From: Schizochytrium sp. TIO01
Taxonomy: Eukaryota; Sar; Bigyra; Thraustochytrida; Thraustochytriidae
Length of the DNA: 64,000 bases
Assembly: GCA_004764695.1 (NCBI GenBank)
Contig: SMSO01000031.1
Location: 308,600-372,599, forward strand
Direction: 5' to 3'
The first letter of the stretch is position 1. Every line of letters begins with the position of its first letter. This document shows positions 32,093 to 43,479 of the stretch, one piece after another. The notes under the pieces were generated by a model that saw only the letters and a program-made list of their open reading frames with translations, searched no databases and was not told where the DNA came from. The position numbers and the translations under genes are program-made.

Positions 32093-34111
32093 CCCAGTGC
32101 TGACGCGAGATGACCATTGCGGTCATCGTCATCATGATGTCCATCATTATGATGATGGACATCATGGTAATGTGCATCACGACGACGACGACAACGAAGA
32201 CATCTTGGGCCGCGCAGCCCTCTCTCTAGATCTTCAAGCCCTGCTGCCAAGTCGAGGCAGCTCGCTCGCTAGCTTCTGTGGCACGTCGCCAATTCATGAC
32301 AGCAAACAACCCGCGAGCTCGCGGCTTCGCCTTCTCAAGCCCGGCCGCAATTCAAGGCAGCGAGCTTCCGCCGGGTATCGGCAGCTCCTTTCTACCCATC
32401 GCGGTGCAGCTGCTTTGGATTTGGCTTCACTCAGTGCCTCAAAATCTCGCCTCTGCTCCCAGCTTTCGTGTGAGCAAGCACGCCGTTGCTTCTGATGTTT
32501 TCACAATCTCGGGCCCAAGCTTGTCCACGGTTTCCGCCATCGCTAGCTGAGCTAGCTATAGCTACAGCTGGTCACGAGCTGGCCAGGTCCGCAGGTTCGA
32601 GGTGTGGAGCCCAGCTCATCGCCATGCACCTCGATGCACAAGTCGTCGCGGCTTTGCTGACGCTGTTCAAGTTGCTCAGTTCTCTGGTCCTGCAGAACTT
32701 CGAGGTCTTCTACGCCTCGGGATCGACGAGCTCCACGTCTTGGCCGTCGCTCTTGCTTATCTTGTGCTGTGGAGCAGCGTTTCCGCGCATAGCAGCCTCT
32801 TGGAACACGAGCCCATGAGGAGAAGAACCCTTCACAGGCAAGGCCGACCGCCTTGTCCGACGTGGAGATAGATTCCACTCCACTCGGTCCTTTCACGCTA
32901 CCGATGCAGTCCTCATGGCGTTGGAGAGCTCTGGGCTGCTGCTTTCTTCAGCTTCAAGTCGTGGCTGGCGAAGCGTGTCGGGAGCGGAGCCGCGAGGATG
33001 GTAATCGGTTTGTTGGGAACCTAAACTGCAAACCGTAAGCAAACGAACGAGGGCAGTCGAGACAAAGTCGAAACCACAGAAGCTGCCGCATCAAGCTCTC
33101 CGCATCACTGCCTGGCGCCTGTCAGGTTAGATTTGCCTTCATTTCCTCGTTTCTTGGACCTCATTTGACTCCCGATCTCAATAAATGAATGAATGAATGA
33201 ATGAATGAATGAATGAATGAATGAATGAATGAACTGCAACTCAAAAGTGCGAATCTTTGCTTTGCTTTGTTGCTTTGAGGCAACAATAAAGAGTGGCTCA
33301 AGAATGAATGCGTTGAAATAGGTGCACATGCTTGACGTGCAAACTCAACGAACTTGCGGCGATTGCCTTGATTGCCTTGACGAGGTAGATAGATAAGTAG
33401 ATATAGATACATAGATAGATAGACGCCAACTTCTTCAGCTTTCACTCGATTCCATTGTACTTCCATGAGTTCTTTTGGTAATGTGCTCAAAGTTGTTGTT
33501 TCTTTTTTGTAAAAGTAAAATGGTTGTTTTGACTTTGTTACTTTCAATTATGGCAATTACTTATTATTTTTTCACTCTCTTTTGTTGTTGTTATTGTTGT
33601 TGTTGTTGTTGTTTTGATAAAAATAGATTAATTGTAAAAGAATTGAAAACGTTTTCATTAGCAAACGAACAGTTGGGAATCTCTTCAGTGCCTCTGGCTC
33701 CTCTTTCCTCTTTGTTGGGGACGCCTTCTACTATCCTCCAAGGGCTGCCTGCCTCAACTATTATCCTGTTCTCCCTTCCGCCTTCTGCCTTTCTTCCTCT
33801 CTCTCTCTTCCCCCCCCTCTCTCGCTCGCTCTCACACACGCTACCGCTCACTTGGTTCGCATCCAAATCCGCAATCCATCCGTTCATCCATCAAGCTCCA
33901 CGCGACCCTCGCCGCTCCTTTGTTTGCGCCGCCTTTCCACGCCGCTCCTCGAAGGCCCCCAAGCTAACCCATCCCTCCTCCTTTCACTCTCGCCCTGTCG
34001 CTGCGGCCCTTCGACCGCGCCACCTCGCCTGTAAGCGGCCTTCGTGCTAGCACTCGGTCTCTTACTCGTCTTGTTCTGCACTAAGTCACTCACAGTTGCT
34101 GTCTCACAAAA
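32093..34111. other. GC-richer gene-free flank right of the island, with microsatellites
   Basis: Composition changes abruptly at about 32.1 kb, starting with ATGATG/CATCATGATG simple sequence (32130-32200). No convincing gene follows. It contains (AATG)12 at 33182-33231, a GATA-type repeat near 33386-33422 and (TTG)n near 33584-33614. The last 300 bases, rich in CT, are probably the promoter and leader of the Sec12-like gene. Confidence 0.5.
33182..33231. repeat. (AATG)12 microsatellite
   Basis: About twelve uninterrupted copies of AATG. A shorter array of the same unit lies on the other side of the island near 11947. Confidence 0.9.
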
Positions 34112-35575
34112 ATGCCCAAGAAGCACGTGAACGCAGCCGTGCGCTTTCCGGTGTTTGCCATCAGCGACGGCCCGTTAAGGCTGTCTCCAGGCAATGAGGG
34201 CGGTGAATTGGCCCTGCTGAACGTTGGTGGTGGCGGTTCTGCTCGATCGGGTGTCGGCAATTTCATCACAGCATTTTCACTATCGCACAATGACGCTGGG
34301 GATCCAACAGTGCGTCAGGAAATTGCTTTTAACACAGGCTCAAGGTTGTGTACTTCTGTTGATGTCTCACCAGATCAGAAACTTGTGGCCAGCAGCTTGG
34401 AGGGAGGGTGCCTAATGCTCAGATTTGATGCGGAGGCCAAAGTTCTTCGTGAAGTTGATTTCTTTGAGACAGATGAGCCTCTGGATGAATCCACGCCGGC
34501 ATGCCAGAATGTAGCTAGATTCAACCCAGCTGATGCCAAGATGTTGGCAACTGCTGGAGATGATACCACGGCGTCGATTTGGCACGTTCAGCTGGAGGAA
34601 ATGCCTGCGACGCAGTCTACTACTAATGCTGCTGGGGACTCTTCTCCTTCCAGCGCAAAGGTCGAAGAAAAGGGCATCGAGATCAAGAGATCAAAGGATG
34701 ACGAAGATTCTGAGAAAGAAGCTACCGTTGAAGACGATGACCAGCTTACCCAACCCCCTACGCCTAAACCTGCAGAGGCCTCTGCGACCCCCGAGGATAG
34801 CGATACATCAACAAAAGAAAAGCTACCAGCAGCAGAGTCAACAGAGCTAGCGAAGGACGAGGAGGAAGCGGGGCCCAGATTTCAGTTGGTAGCAGAGCGC
34901 AAGTTTCACCTGGTCGGCCATACCAAGGGCGTCAAAGATTTGCACTTCTCTCCTTCAGGAAAATATCTCATGACTGCTTCTGGTGATAACACATGCAGGA
35001 TATGGAACGTTGCAAGCGGTAAAGTCTTGCAGATCATTCCTTCCGATATGGCTGCTGGAATGGTGTTCCGCCGCTCCCGCTTTCTCACTGATAATCGCCT
35101 AGTTACTCTCCAAGCCAAGCCAGGCCGTGGGGGGCATTCATTCCTTGTGGAGTTTGTTCGTGATCCTGAAGCCCCAGAGGGAAAGCAGTGGACGCTTAAC
35201 CGCTCTGTGCGCGTGCTCAAGGGACTCGCGACAACCATGCACCTTTGCCCTCCTGTGATTAGCGTAGCAGATGCTGCTGGAGGCCTCACATTGCACGACT
35301 ATGACACATTGCGAAACCTTGGTCACTTTGATGATGTTCACAGCCTTCCCGTGACAGGTCTTTCTGCAATGGCGTGTCCCGATCCATCAGGAAAGACCAA
35401 TGTAGCGTATGTGATCACAGGATCAATGGATAAGACTATGGCTATGATTCCGGCGAAGGTCCAGCCGGGATGGGGCTTGACTTTGGGTGTCTTGCTCCCC
35501 CTGCTGCTCATCCTCGTTGTTATCTTCCTTCGCTTTGCGCTCTTCGCTGCTGACAGCGACGCTCATGAGCTTTAA
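34112..35575 (+). CDS. Sec12/PREB-type guanine nucleotide exchange factor for Sar1
   Basis: 487 residues from ATG 34112. The N-terminus FPVFAISDGPL and the following WD40 blades, one of them GHTKGVKDLHFSPSGKYLMTASGDNTCRIWN (split around residue 280), fit the cytosolic beta-propeller of Sec12/PREB. A Glu/Lys/Pro-rich low-complexity insert occupies about 175-255. A single membrane span near 452-472 (LGVLLPLLLILVVIFLRFAL) is followed by a short luminal tail ending AHEL. The protein sits in the ER membrane and loads Sar1 with GTP to start COPII coat assembly. The HEL ending resembles ER-retrieval signals but lacks the usual Asp. An actin-like or other WD protein is unlikely given the C-terminal anchor. 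Confidence 0.8.
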   Translation: MPKKHVNAAVRFPVFAISDGPLRLSPGNEGGELALLNVGGGGSARSGVGNFITAFSLSHNDAGDPTVRQEIAFNTGSRLCTSVDVSPDQKLVASSLEGGCLMLRFDAEAKVLREVDFFETDEPLDESTPACQNVARFNPADAKMLATAGDDTTASIWHVQLEEMPATQSTTNAAGDSSPSSAKVEEKGIEIKRSKDDEDSEKEATVEDDDQLTQPPTPKPAEASATPEDSDTSTKEKLPAAESTELAKDEEEAGPRFQLVAERKFHLVGHTKGVKDLHFSPSGKYLMTASGDNTCRIWNVASGKVLQIIPSDMAAGMVFRRSRFLTDNRLVTLQAKPGRGGHSFLVEFVRDPEAPEGKQWTLNRSVRVLKGLATTMHLCPPVISVADAAGGLTLHDYDTLRNLGHFDDVHSLPVTGLSAMACPDPSGKTNVAYVITGSMDKTMAMIPAKVQPGWGLTLGVLLPLLLILVVIFLRFALFAADSDAHEL

Positions 35576-36893
35576 TTGGAGGTTAGGGATTTTTAGATTC
35601 CAGAATCAACACTAATATTACCTACCTAGCTACAAGACGCAGGTTATCTCATCTGCTATGCTTCAAGTATCCTTCTCGTATACATTTTCCTTTGTGCAAG
35701 CCAACAAGCCAATGGTGAGCTACCACTCTTATTGATTGAGGGTGTTTACACTACACAAATCAGCTTAGTATGATCAAGACCACCGTGAGCGAAAGAGCAT
35801 AAAGCCCTTCTGTAGGATCTGCCGTCAATGTTTAGTGTATGCTTGCATGTTCTACGTTCATGTTCGCGTCGTGACGAAAGTTCGAATTCCAAAATAAAAA
35901 GTATATAAAAGCTGCCACAATTTTAGACTTAATTATAAGGCTATAAAACTAGTTACAGGATATCAAGTTGAGCTAGGGAGTATACTTTGTCTGTGTGCAA
36001 ATATTTCCGTTGGTATAAAGCCCAGCAATCATATCAGTACATCCAACCCTTTAAGTTTACAATTGCTTCGGAGTATTGTCTGTCTTTTTCAGAAGGGAAA
36101 AAGAAAAGATTGATGATACTAGAGTTTTTCATAATAAACATTATATTTTTTGCAACACATCAGACAACAACACTCCTTTTGATATTTCAAGTCCAGATAC
36201 GAAATTTTGTTTTCATTTTGTGCTGTGACAGTTTCGCCACATTCATGTGAAAACCAAAATGAAGAAAGAGTCCCGTCCCCCCCCCCCATCCTATGACTTC
36301 ATCTCCTCATCAAAAAGTTACTAATTTGGAAACAACGCCCTCCAGGATTATTATGAATTCAAACAAATTTTGTTTCGGTCAATATTACAGCTCATTGTCA
36401 GCGCGGGTCTTGCCCACGGGCGTGTTGTTCGTGTCGTTGAAGTTGTGGTGATAGTGGTGGTGGTGGCGGTAGAGATGTATGACTTGATTGATTTCTGCAA
36501 ATGGGGGGGAATCATTTGCGAAAAGGGCTAGAAGGTCCACACAGTGCCGATGTTTTGTTTTTCTCGGTGCAAGATTAAAAATGAAAAAATGCGTAGAAAC
36601 CTGAACACGAGATCAAACAAAACAAAACATAACAGGCAGAAAGAGAACATAAGAATCTTCGAGCCGGAATAAATAAACTGCCGCTGTCGTTCGCACTTGC
36701 TTCATGTTGCAAAAGAAGGACATGAGAAGAGGAAAGAATAAATAGCGCACCGACTAAGGGACCAGTAGATTTCTAAGTTGTATCAACAAAGAATGTACTT
36801 CCCTTGCTTATAGTAGTAAGAGACGCGCAAATGATCATTGTACATCGATTTGGCAGCTCTCAATGTGGTGAATACATGTTGCACACATGCTAT
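35576..36893. other. 1.3 kb convergent intergenic region
   Basis: Between the 3' ends of two convergent genes; AT-rich, with a C9 run near 36278. I see no gene, RNA or mobile element. Confidence 0.45.
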
Positions 36894-38456
36894 TTATTCT
36901 ATAACATCAGCCCTTTCCTCTGGTAGAGTTGACTTGGAGCTATGTGTAGAGCTGCTCCTCCTCCTGTTTTGTTGTGCAAGAATTGCAGCTTCTACGGTCG
37001 GTGTGAAGGTGTTGTCTGCCGCCTGTAGAGGCAAGTGACCAAAGTCTTGGAGGGGGGTGCGACCCTGGGTTGCAGCTGAATCGGTCGCAGGATCGGTTTC
37101 ATTGGGGGAAGGCAGCATTGACTGTTGCAGCAATTGTTCTGACTGGGCTTGCGACGCTACGAACCCAGTATCACTTTGGGGATTACTAAAGTCTTGCACT
37201 GAGATTGACTCTCGGCTACTGTCTTCGGCATGCGTACTGGAATCGTCAGTGATACGCCGAAGCTTGCGGCTAGGCTCGTCGAATTGATTAGAAGATACAG
37301 ATGACGATCCAGTAGGTTCAACACTGTGAGTTGTTTCGTTGAATAAAGTGGCAGATGTCAAGTCGGAAGCACTCGACTCTTCGCTCAAGGGAACTGCTGA
37401 TGAGGATGAGGGAGCTTTAACAGCCTCTGACTGAGACGTAGTTAGAATTGGTGCAGCAGGAGTGGCAACTCGCGAGATTTTGTTTTCCAAATTTGGCAAC
37501 TCCTTCGATCGATCTGATGATAATGACACTTCAGCTTGCGTATCTGAGGATGACGAGGAAGAAGTTGAGGCAGACGCAGGTGCATCACTAGGCATGCAAT
37601 CCCCGGAGTTGTCAGCTTTGCGCTCATGGGGAGTACTCTCATTATCCATTTCATTGAGCTTGCGTTTCTTGAGCCCGCAGGCAGTCGCACCACCAAGGCT
37701 ACCAGGGCCCAAAGCATTGCTTATGCATGAAAGTGTGGAGGATTTTCGCTCAAAAGCAGATCCTGCTTGTGCAGCCTGGAGAAACTTCGTTAATGGATCA
37801 TCACTTTCTGCGTCAAAATCACAAGTCTTCGGTACAGGAAAAGGTTTGCCTGCCTTGCCCGCAACTTGCCACGCATGGAGAAGTATCTTACTGCGATGAG
37901 GGATTTTTGGGTCCTCTAGGTCAATAATGCTGTCAATAATTTTCGTGGAGGACTGAGAATTTTCCAGTACAAGTTTACAAGCAACAAGGGCGTCAAGGTG
38001 ACCTTTTTGTGCTGCAAGCTGGCATGGCGTCCTTCCTTCACAATCGTGAGCATCAAGACGGGCTCCGGCGTCAATAAGTAAGAGTGTGCCAACCTTTTGT
38101 CCATGCTCCATTGCGCTGTGCAATGCCGTTTTGCCCTTGGTCGAGACAGCATTGACGTTTGCTCCTCGCTCAATGAGGAGGTTGATGATGGAATTAAAGC
38201 CGCCCTTCGCGGCATAAAAGAGTGGAGTGTGACCTATACAATCTAATGCGTCCACCTCTGCATGATGCTTGAGGAGCAAGCTTGCAACCTCATGATGACC
38301 AAACCTGCATGCTTCGTGCAGCGCTGTTGATTTATACAGGTTATCCTGGCAAGTGACCGGGGCCCCCTCTTTCAGGAATTGTATACATTCATCTTTGCGG
38401 CCATTCTGAGCGGCTGACCGCAGCCGACAGCACATATCGGAGCCACCATTACCCAT
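36894..38456 (-). CDS. Ankyrin-repeat protein with possible lipidated N-terminus
   Basis: 520 residues from ATG 38456. The N-terminal 165 residues hold four to five ankyrin repeats with good consensus (STALHEACRFGHHEVASLLL, HTPLFYAAKGGFNSIINLLI, KTALHSAMEHGQ, RTPCQLAAQKGH). The remaining 350 residues are Ser-rich and low-complexity, apparently disordered. The N-terminus MGNGGSDMCC has Gly2, Ser6 and two Cys, compatible with N-myristoylation and palmitoylation and hence membrane attachment; this is inference. Ankyrin repeats mediate protein binding, and no catalytic domain is visible, so the partner is unknown. Confidence 0.8.
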   Translation of the reverse strand: MGNGGSDMCCRLRSAAQNGRKDECIQFLKEGAPVTCQDNLYKSTALHEACRFGHHEVASLLLKHHAEVDALDCIGHTPLFYAAKGGFNSIINLLIERGANVNAVSTKGKTALHSAMEHGQKVGTLLLIDAGARLDAHDCEGRTPCQLAAQKGHLDALVACKLVLENSQSSTKIIDSIIDLEDPKIPHRSKILLHAWQVAGKAGKPFPVPKTCDFDAESDDPLTKFLQAAQAGSAFERKSSTLSCISNALGPGSLGGATACGLKKRKLNEMDNESTPHERKADNSGDCMPSDAPASASTSSSSSSDTQAEVSLSSDRSKELPNLENKISRVATPAAPILTTSQSEAVKAPSSSSAVPLSEESSASDLTSATLFNETTHSVEPTGSSSVSSNQFDEPSRKLRRITDDSSTHAEDSSRESISVQDFSNPQSDTGFVASQAQSEQLLQQSMLPSPNETDPATDSAATQGRTPLQDFGHLPLQAADNTFTPTVEAAILAQQNRRRSSSTHSSKSTLPEERADVIE

Positions 38457-39742
38457 GGCCTCCTAGCGCTGGTCTGATGCGGAGATAGCTCCGCTGAGTT
38501 TGGGGTGGTTGAAGCTTTACTTTTAGTTCTGCCTGAAAAAGCAACACAGTGCCGCCCTCCACAGAAGAAAGAAAGGAACTCAGCCACTGAGATCCGAGGG
38601 CCTCCACTCCAACTTTTTCCGTTCTAATCTCCTCTCAGGTGAAATGAATGCTAGCGCTCAACCCACGAAACCGAGCCCAAGGGCAATTCTCAATCCGCTC
38701 CGAAAGGATCCGGCACCTGCCTCGTCAGTCCCCTCAGCCTGCTCGAGTTTCCGTCTGCAAAGCAAGTGATTATGCCCAAGTGACCAAATAAGGAATTGAT
38801 CACTCCTCCTCACTCACTGCTCACCAGAACAGGGGAAGAACGAAAGAGTGAAAGGGGAATTGGTGTATGCTCAAGTGTGCGCTGATCGATTAGATACGAG
38901 TTCTGCAGTCAAAGGGTAGACTAAGGAGGCTTCTGAAAGCCTTGTCAGCAGCAACCACGCACCTGCGCAGCACCGCTCCAGCGCTGAGGAAGAAAGAAGC
39001 GCCGCCCTTCGGCAGGCAGGCCGTCTAAGAGGCAGGCCAAGGGTGGAGTTGGTCTCCAGGCCTGCCGGGAAATAAACCTGAGCTTTACGCGGTTTGCGCG
39101 AGTTTAGTTGCGAAGGAGGAACAGAAAAAACCAACAAGTGAAACAACAACAACAACAACAACAACAAGAAAAAAGAGGGAACAATTGATCAATCTGTCGA
39201 TCCCTCGATCACTCAATTGCCCAATGCAATAGGCCCAGTCGGCAGCCGCTCACGAAGCGATGCTGCGAACCTTTGGATTCCTGGCGCCTGTAGTCTTCGA
39301 TACCCAGCCTCCCTCGACGGCGGCCTGCGCTACTGCGCCGCGCCTCGAGCAGCGAGCTAGCAGTTTGTCTGTCTCTCGCCGAGTCTCCTTTGTTCCTTTG
39401 GCGTCTCTTGAAACTATTTCCAATTTCAAAACTAATTTTCTGTTTCTGCGTAATATACATTCATCGCTTTCGTTTAAACTTCGGTCCTACTACAGACTAT
39501 AAAACTTTTTCTCTTTTCTTCTTTTTCCCTCTCGACTACTATGAATCAAAGCGCCATCACTGCAAAAGGAAAAGAGATAAGAAAAAAGAAAGCTCTTCGA
39601 CAAAGCTGGAGCTTTCAAGAAAGAAAAGAAACTGCGATGCGAGGAAGGAAAGGCAAAGAGAACGAGAAACCTGAAAGAAAAGAAACTACAATAGGCTCAA
39701 TTTGGTCTTCTTTCCATTCTTTCCATTCTAACACAAAGAAAT

Positions 39743-39743
<1 letters not shown>

Positions 39744-39775
<32 letters not shown>
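39744..39775. repeat. (AATC)n microsatellite
   Basis: About eight uninterrupted copies of AATC. Confidence 0.85.
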
Positions 39776-39777
<2 letters not shown>

Positions 39778-39937
39778 CAAAAAACAAACAAACAACTTGA
39801 AACAAAGAAACGGAGAAAAGCCTTCTTTTCCGCGACCAATTCCTCGCGAGAAAGAAAGAAAGAAACCCGGCCGAGCCTCGCGAAAGCTCCACCTCTCTCC
39901 CTCGAAGTCGCCTCTAACTCGCGGCAACGCCCTCCTT

Positions 39938-39996
39938 CATTCACTCATTCACTCATTCACTCATTCACTCATTCATTCATTCATTCATTCATTCAC
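39938..39996. repeat. TTCA/CTCA compound microsatellite
   Basis: Alternating CATTCACT units followed by pure CATT repeats. Confidence 0.85.
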
Positions 39997-40230
39997 TCTT
40001 TCCTTCGTCCCTTCGTTTGTTCATTTGTTCGTTCGTTCGTTCATTCTATCAATCACAATCAATCAATCAATCGACACAGTTAGTTTTCGAATTCATCATT
40101 GATTGCGCTCTTAGGCGCCTGCCTACGCCGACTACCACAATGGCACTTCTATGGGGCCTCCTACGCTATTGCCTAGTCCTCTCCGCCTCATAGATTTGCA
40201 TGAACTCGAATCTTCGCTTAGAATTCATTC

Positions 40231-41213
40231 ATTCAACCAATCAAATTTGCAAAACTTGCGCTTCCTGTGGTGAAAAAGCGGGGCAATCGCGTGTCAAAAA
40301 CTAACCTGGGACCCAAAGGTATTCTTGTTAAGCCATGCCCTTGGAAAGGTAGCGCCAAAGGAAGCCTCTGGCGGCGTGGATACCACGATCGGCTTCGAGT
40401 TTGTTTGCATTTTGGGGGGCATTTGACGTTCCGAGTTTGTCGAGGATGGTACCACATTCATTGCGAGGTTTTGAAGTGTGATTCTCTCGGCAAGTAAACA
40501 GTCTACACAACTTGCTAGGGAGAAAGCTGGGTTTTGTAAATGAGCGCTTGCCAGAAGCCAATGAACGACACATCATTCGAGCTGTCTTGATTTTGATCCA
40601 TCTTGTTAACTTGTTGAGGTTTCCAATGGAGGCAAAAGGATCACACGGTAGTTTTCTCAAAACCAAAGTGCAATCTTGCGGTGAATCTCGGTCGTCCAGT
40701 AGGTTACGCAAGCCTGGTCTGTTGAAGCTAATTTCGTTGCCGATGTCTTTGCAGACGTGTTTGCAGCTTGGCCATTCCAGTTTCTTACCCATCTCCACTT
40801 CTTAAGAAAAGACCCCTTAACGTTTTCATAGGTCCTAAAGTTGAAACTCAACAAGTCAACAAGATAGATCAAAATCAAGATGGCTCCGATGATGTGTCGT
40901 TCGTTGGTTTCTGGCAAGCGCTTGTTCACTGAGCTCAGCTTTTCCCTGTCAGTTCTGTAAACTGGTTATTTGCCGAGAGGATCGCACTTCAAAACCACGC
41001 AGTGAATGTGGTACCATCCACGACAAGCTCGGAACATCGAATGCCCCCCAAAAATGCAAACAAACGCGAAGCCGATCGTAGTATCTACGCCGCCAGAGAC
41101 GTCCTTTCGCGCTACTACCTACCTAAGGACATGGATTAGCTTTTGACCCGCGATAGACCTGTTTTGCCACCAAAGGAAATGCAAGCAAGTTTTGCAAATT
41201 TGATTGGTTGAAT
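40231..41213. repeat. Long imperfect inverted repeat (foldback element)
   Basis: The left arm (40231 to about 40622) and the reverse complement of the right arm (about 40843 to 41213) match along nearly their whole length. Both begin ATTCAACCAATCAAATTTGC, both contain CTCTGGCGGCGT, GGATGGTACCACATTCA and GCGCTTGCCAGAA, and they diverge by substitutions and small indels. A loop of about 220 bases separates them. The arms contain no long conserved frame. It may be a non-autonomous foldback transposon, or two copies of a longer element in head-to-head orientation. Transcripts would form a long hairpin. Confidence 0.85.
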
Positions 41214-41865
41214 TCTGAGTGAACTGCCCATTCTTTACAAAGGAGTCAAGTTCTGCGAAAGCATCATCCATGAATGAACGAATGAACGAACGAACGAATG
41301 AATGGTCCATTCGACTCGGCCTCAGTTCAATCCAGCTTGAGGTGCGAAAGCCACGGTCTGCGGCGGTTCTACCTCGCTCTCTCCCAAGACCGCTCTCGAC
41401 CCTTTCTCGCGAGCAATCGAAGACTGAGCGCAGCGAATTCTGAAAATGCCCGCAACGATTGATCGTCAACGACGCACGGAGTTCGAGTTTAAGCGCTCGA
41501 GTCCCAAAGGCCCAAATTCAAGAGTTCAAATTCAAATTCAAACATTTCGAAAATTCAAAATTCGAAGGCTCAAATGCAAATCAACTTAGTCGTATCGTAG
41601 TTCATATAGAGCCCTTCATTCCGCTAGTTCTACCTATACACATGCTAGCTGTGCCTACTATAGAATTTCCATTCATTCTTTTCTTCTATTCTTTTTAAAA
41701 ATTAAATTAAAATTGAAATCAAGAATTAACCTGAGAGGAGATATTTTAATTTGATTTAAATTATTTAATTTTTAAAAAGTAAAAAAAAAAAGAAAAAAAA
41801 AAAGTTGAAAACTATTGATAAACCCAATTTCTTATCCACCGTGAAAAGGAGAATAAGTATCAAAG

Positions 41866-41911
41866 AAGAGAAGAGAAGAGAAGAGAAGAGAAGAGAAGAG
41901 AAGAGAAGAGA
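41866..41911. repeat. (AGAAG)n microsatellite
   Basis: About nine copies of a five-base unit. Confidence 0.85.
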
Positions 41912-42448
41912 GAATGAGAGCAATCAGAAAAGGAAAGCGGAAAAGAAAGAAATGTGCTGCAACTTGGATGACCAAAAACGGAGAACGCAGGAATCCACGC
42001 GCGAGTTTATGCCTTCGCGCCGCCTTCCTCTCCCTTAAGCACGCAGAAGGGGAGGGAGAGAGACGCCTGAGAGGGCAATGGGTTGACGGCCAAAGGGCCC
42101 AAAGGGAGGGCCCAGAGGGAGGGGACAGAGGGCCGCCTGACGTTGGAGCGCAGGAGAAACGAGGCGCGCCCTCTTAGGCTCTAGATAGGACCTCCGCTAG
42201 GACGTTGCAAATAACTTGAACTTAGTAGTGACCATTTACTTTTACTTTTATTTTTATTTTAAAACATAGATGTATATATTTATATGTACATCTTTAAACT
42301 ATGCCTCTGCTTTCTATCAATCAATGACTATTTTTATTTATTATTTTGAACGATAAATTTTGTTGAAAACTATGATGATAATAAGGAGAAGCAAGCGCCC
42401 AAGTTGTTTTACTTTTTAAATTGAAGCATTGAGAGGAAGTAGCAGAGA

Positions 42449-42736
42449 GAACTCTTGGTGGCACGATGATGGCTATGCTTTAGCCTAGGGGGTCCTACTG
42501 CGCTCGGGCGCAAAAGACGCCGCCACGAGTTCCCTGTGTTACCCGGATGCTCTGCGTTCTATGTTCCGAGAGGCGGGGATCATTCCTTGCTCGTGGACAA
42601 CCCGCCTTAATCGAGAGCGGGTTCTCACCATACTGTTTCCGGTATAACCGTCGGACATATTGTATATTAGGGATATGAAAAAGGCACCTTAAATGTTTCT
42701 CTCACGGGTTCCCCCCGCACTTGGTGGAACATAGAA
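42449..42736. ncRNA. Candidate structured non-coding RNA
   Basis: The segment is GC-rich among AT-rich flanks and full of short complementary pairs. A 14-base outer stem pairs 42449-42462 with 42519-42532 with one mismatch and one G-U. Inside it are hairpins 42471-42485 (GGCT/AGCC) and 42500-42511 (GCGC/GCGC). Further on, AACCCGC at 42599 pairs with GCGGGTT at 42617, and TTCTATGTTCC at 42557 pairs with GGAACATAGAA at 42726. No long frame occurs. I could not match it to SRP, RNase P/MRP, U snRNA or group I intron signatures, so identity and strand are open. Confidence 0.35.
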
Positions 42737-43479
42737 TGTACGGTGGAAGCGGCTTCAGGGCAGTCGATGGATTGGAGAAGTACTTTAAACTTTTCAAAGA
42801 CGATAGGCGCAGGAAGAGAGCTTAAGTTAAGAACGACAGTCCACTTCGGCAGAGCCGCGATTCGGGCAGAGCCGCGATTCAGGCGGAATCACGATTCAGG
42901 CAATATCACGATTGTGGATCATGAGTTTCGACTCAGGTTGTAGACACTGAATTGTCCATGACGTTGTTGGTGGTGCTGTTGATGAAGTGCGACGTATCCA
43001 TGTTTATGCCCGTTGACGATGTGGATGAGCAGCCTTATACTACTATGAGATCTATGTCATCTATGATTACTACTGTTCTGTTCTTTAAAACATAGGAGGA
43101 ACAGAGCCCTGGTCGTTGGGGTTACTTACTTGGAAGTCTTCGCTATATCCGTACTGACTGCTTGTTGTTGTGTTCTTTAAAGATTAAATAGTTGAAGAAT
43201 CACTCAGAACGAGCTTATCTAGCTAGCTAGATTCTGTGTCGTAGTACTTAGTAAATCCTGAAACTGAAACAGTCTCATACATTCTGCTTTTACAGTATAT
43301 ACGTGAAAGGTTTGACGCGGTACCTCTCTCTAACTAGTGAGAGCGCTTCTTTTACATGATGATGTATTTATCAGCTTCATATAAAGAAATTCTCGTTTTG
43401 CGACACGCCTAAGAATAAAATAGAGCAACTTGATTTTTTCAATACATTCCGAAATCAATTCACCACGAATTCGCCTCAT

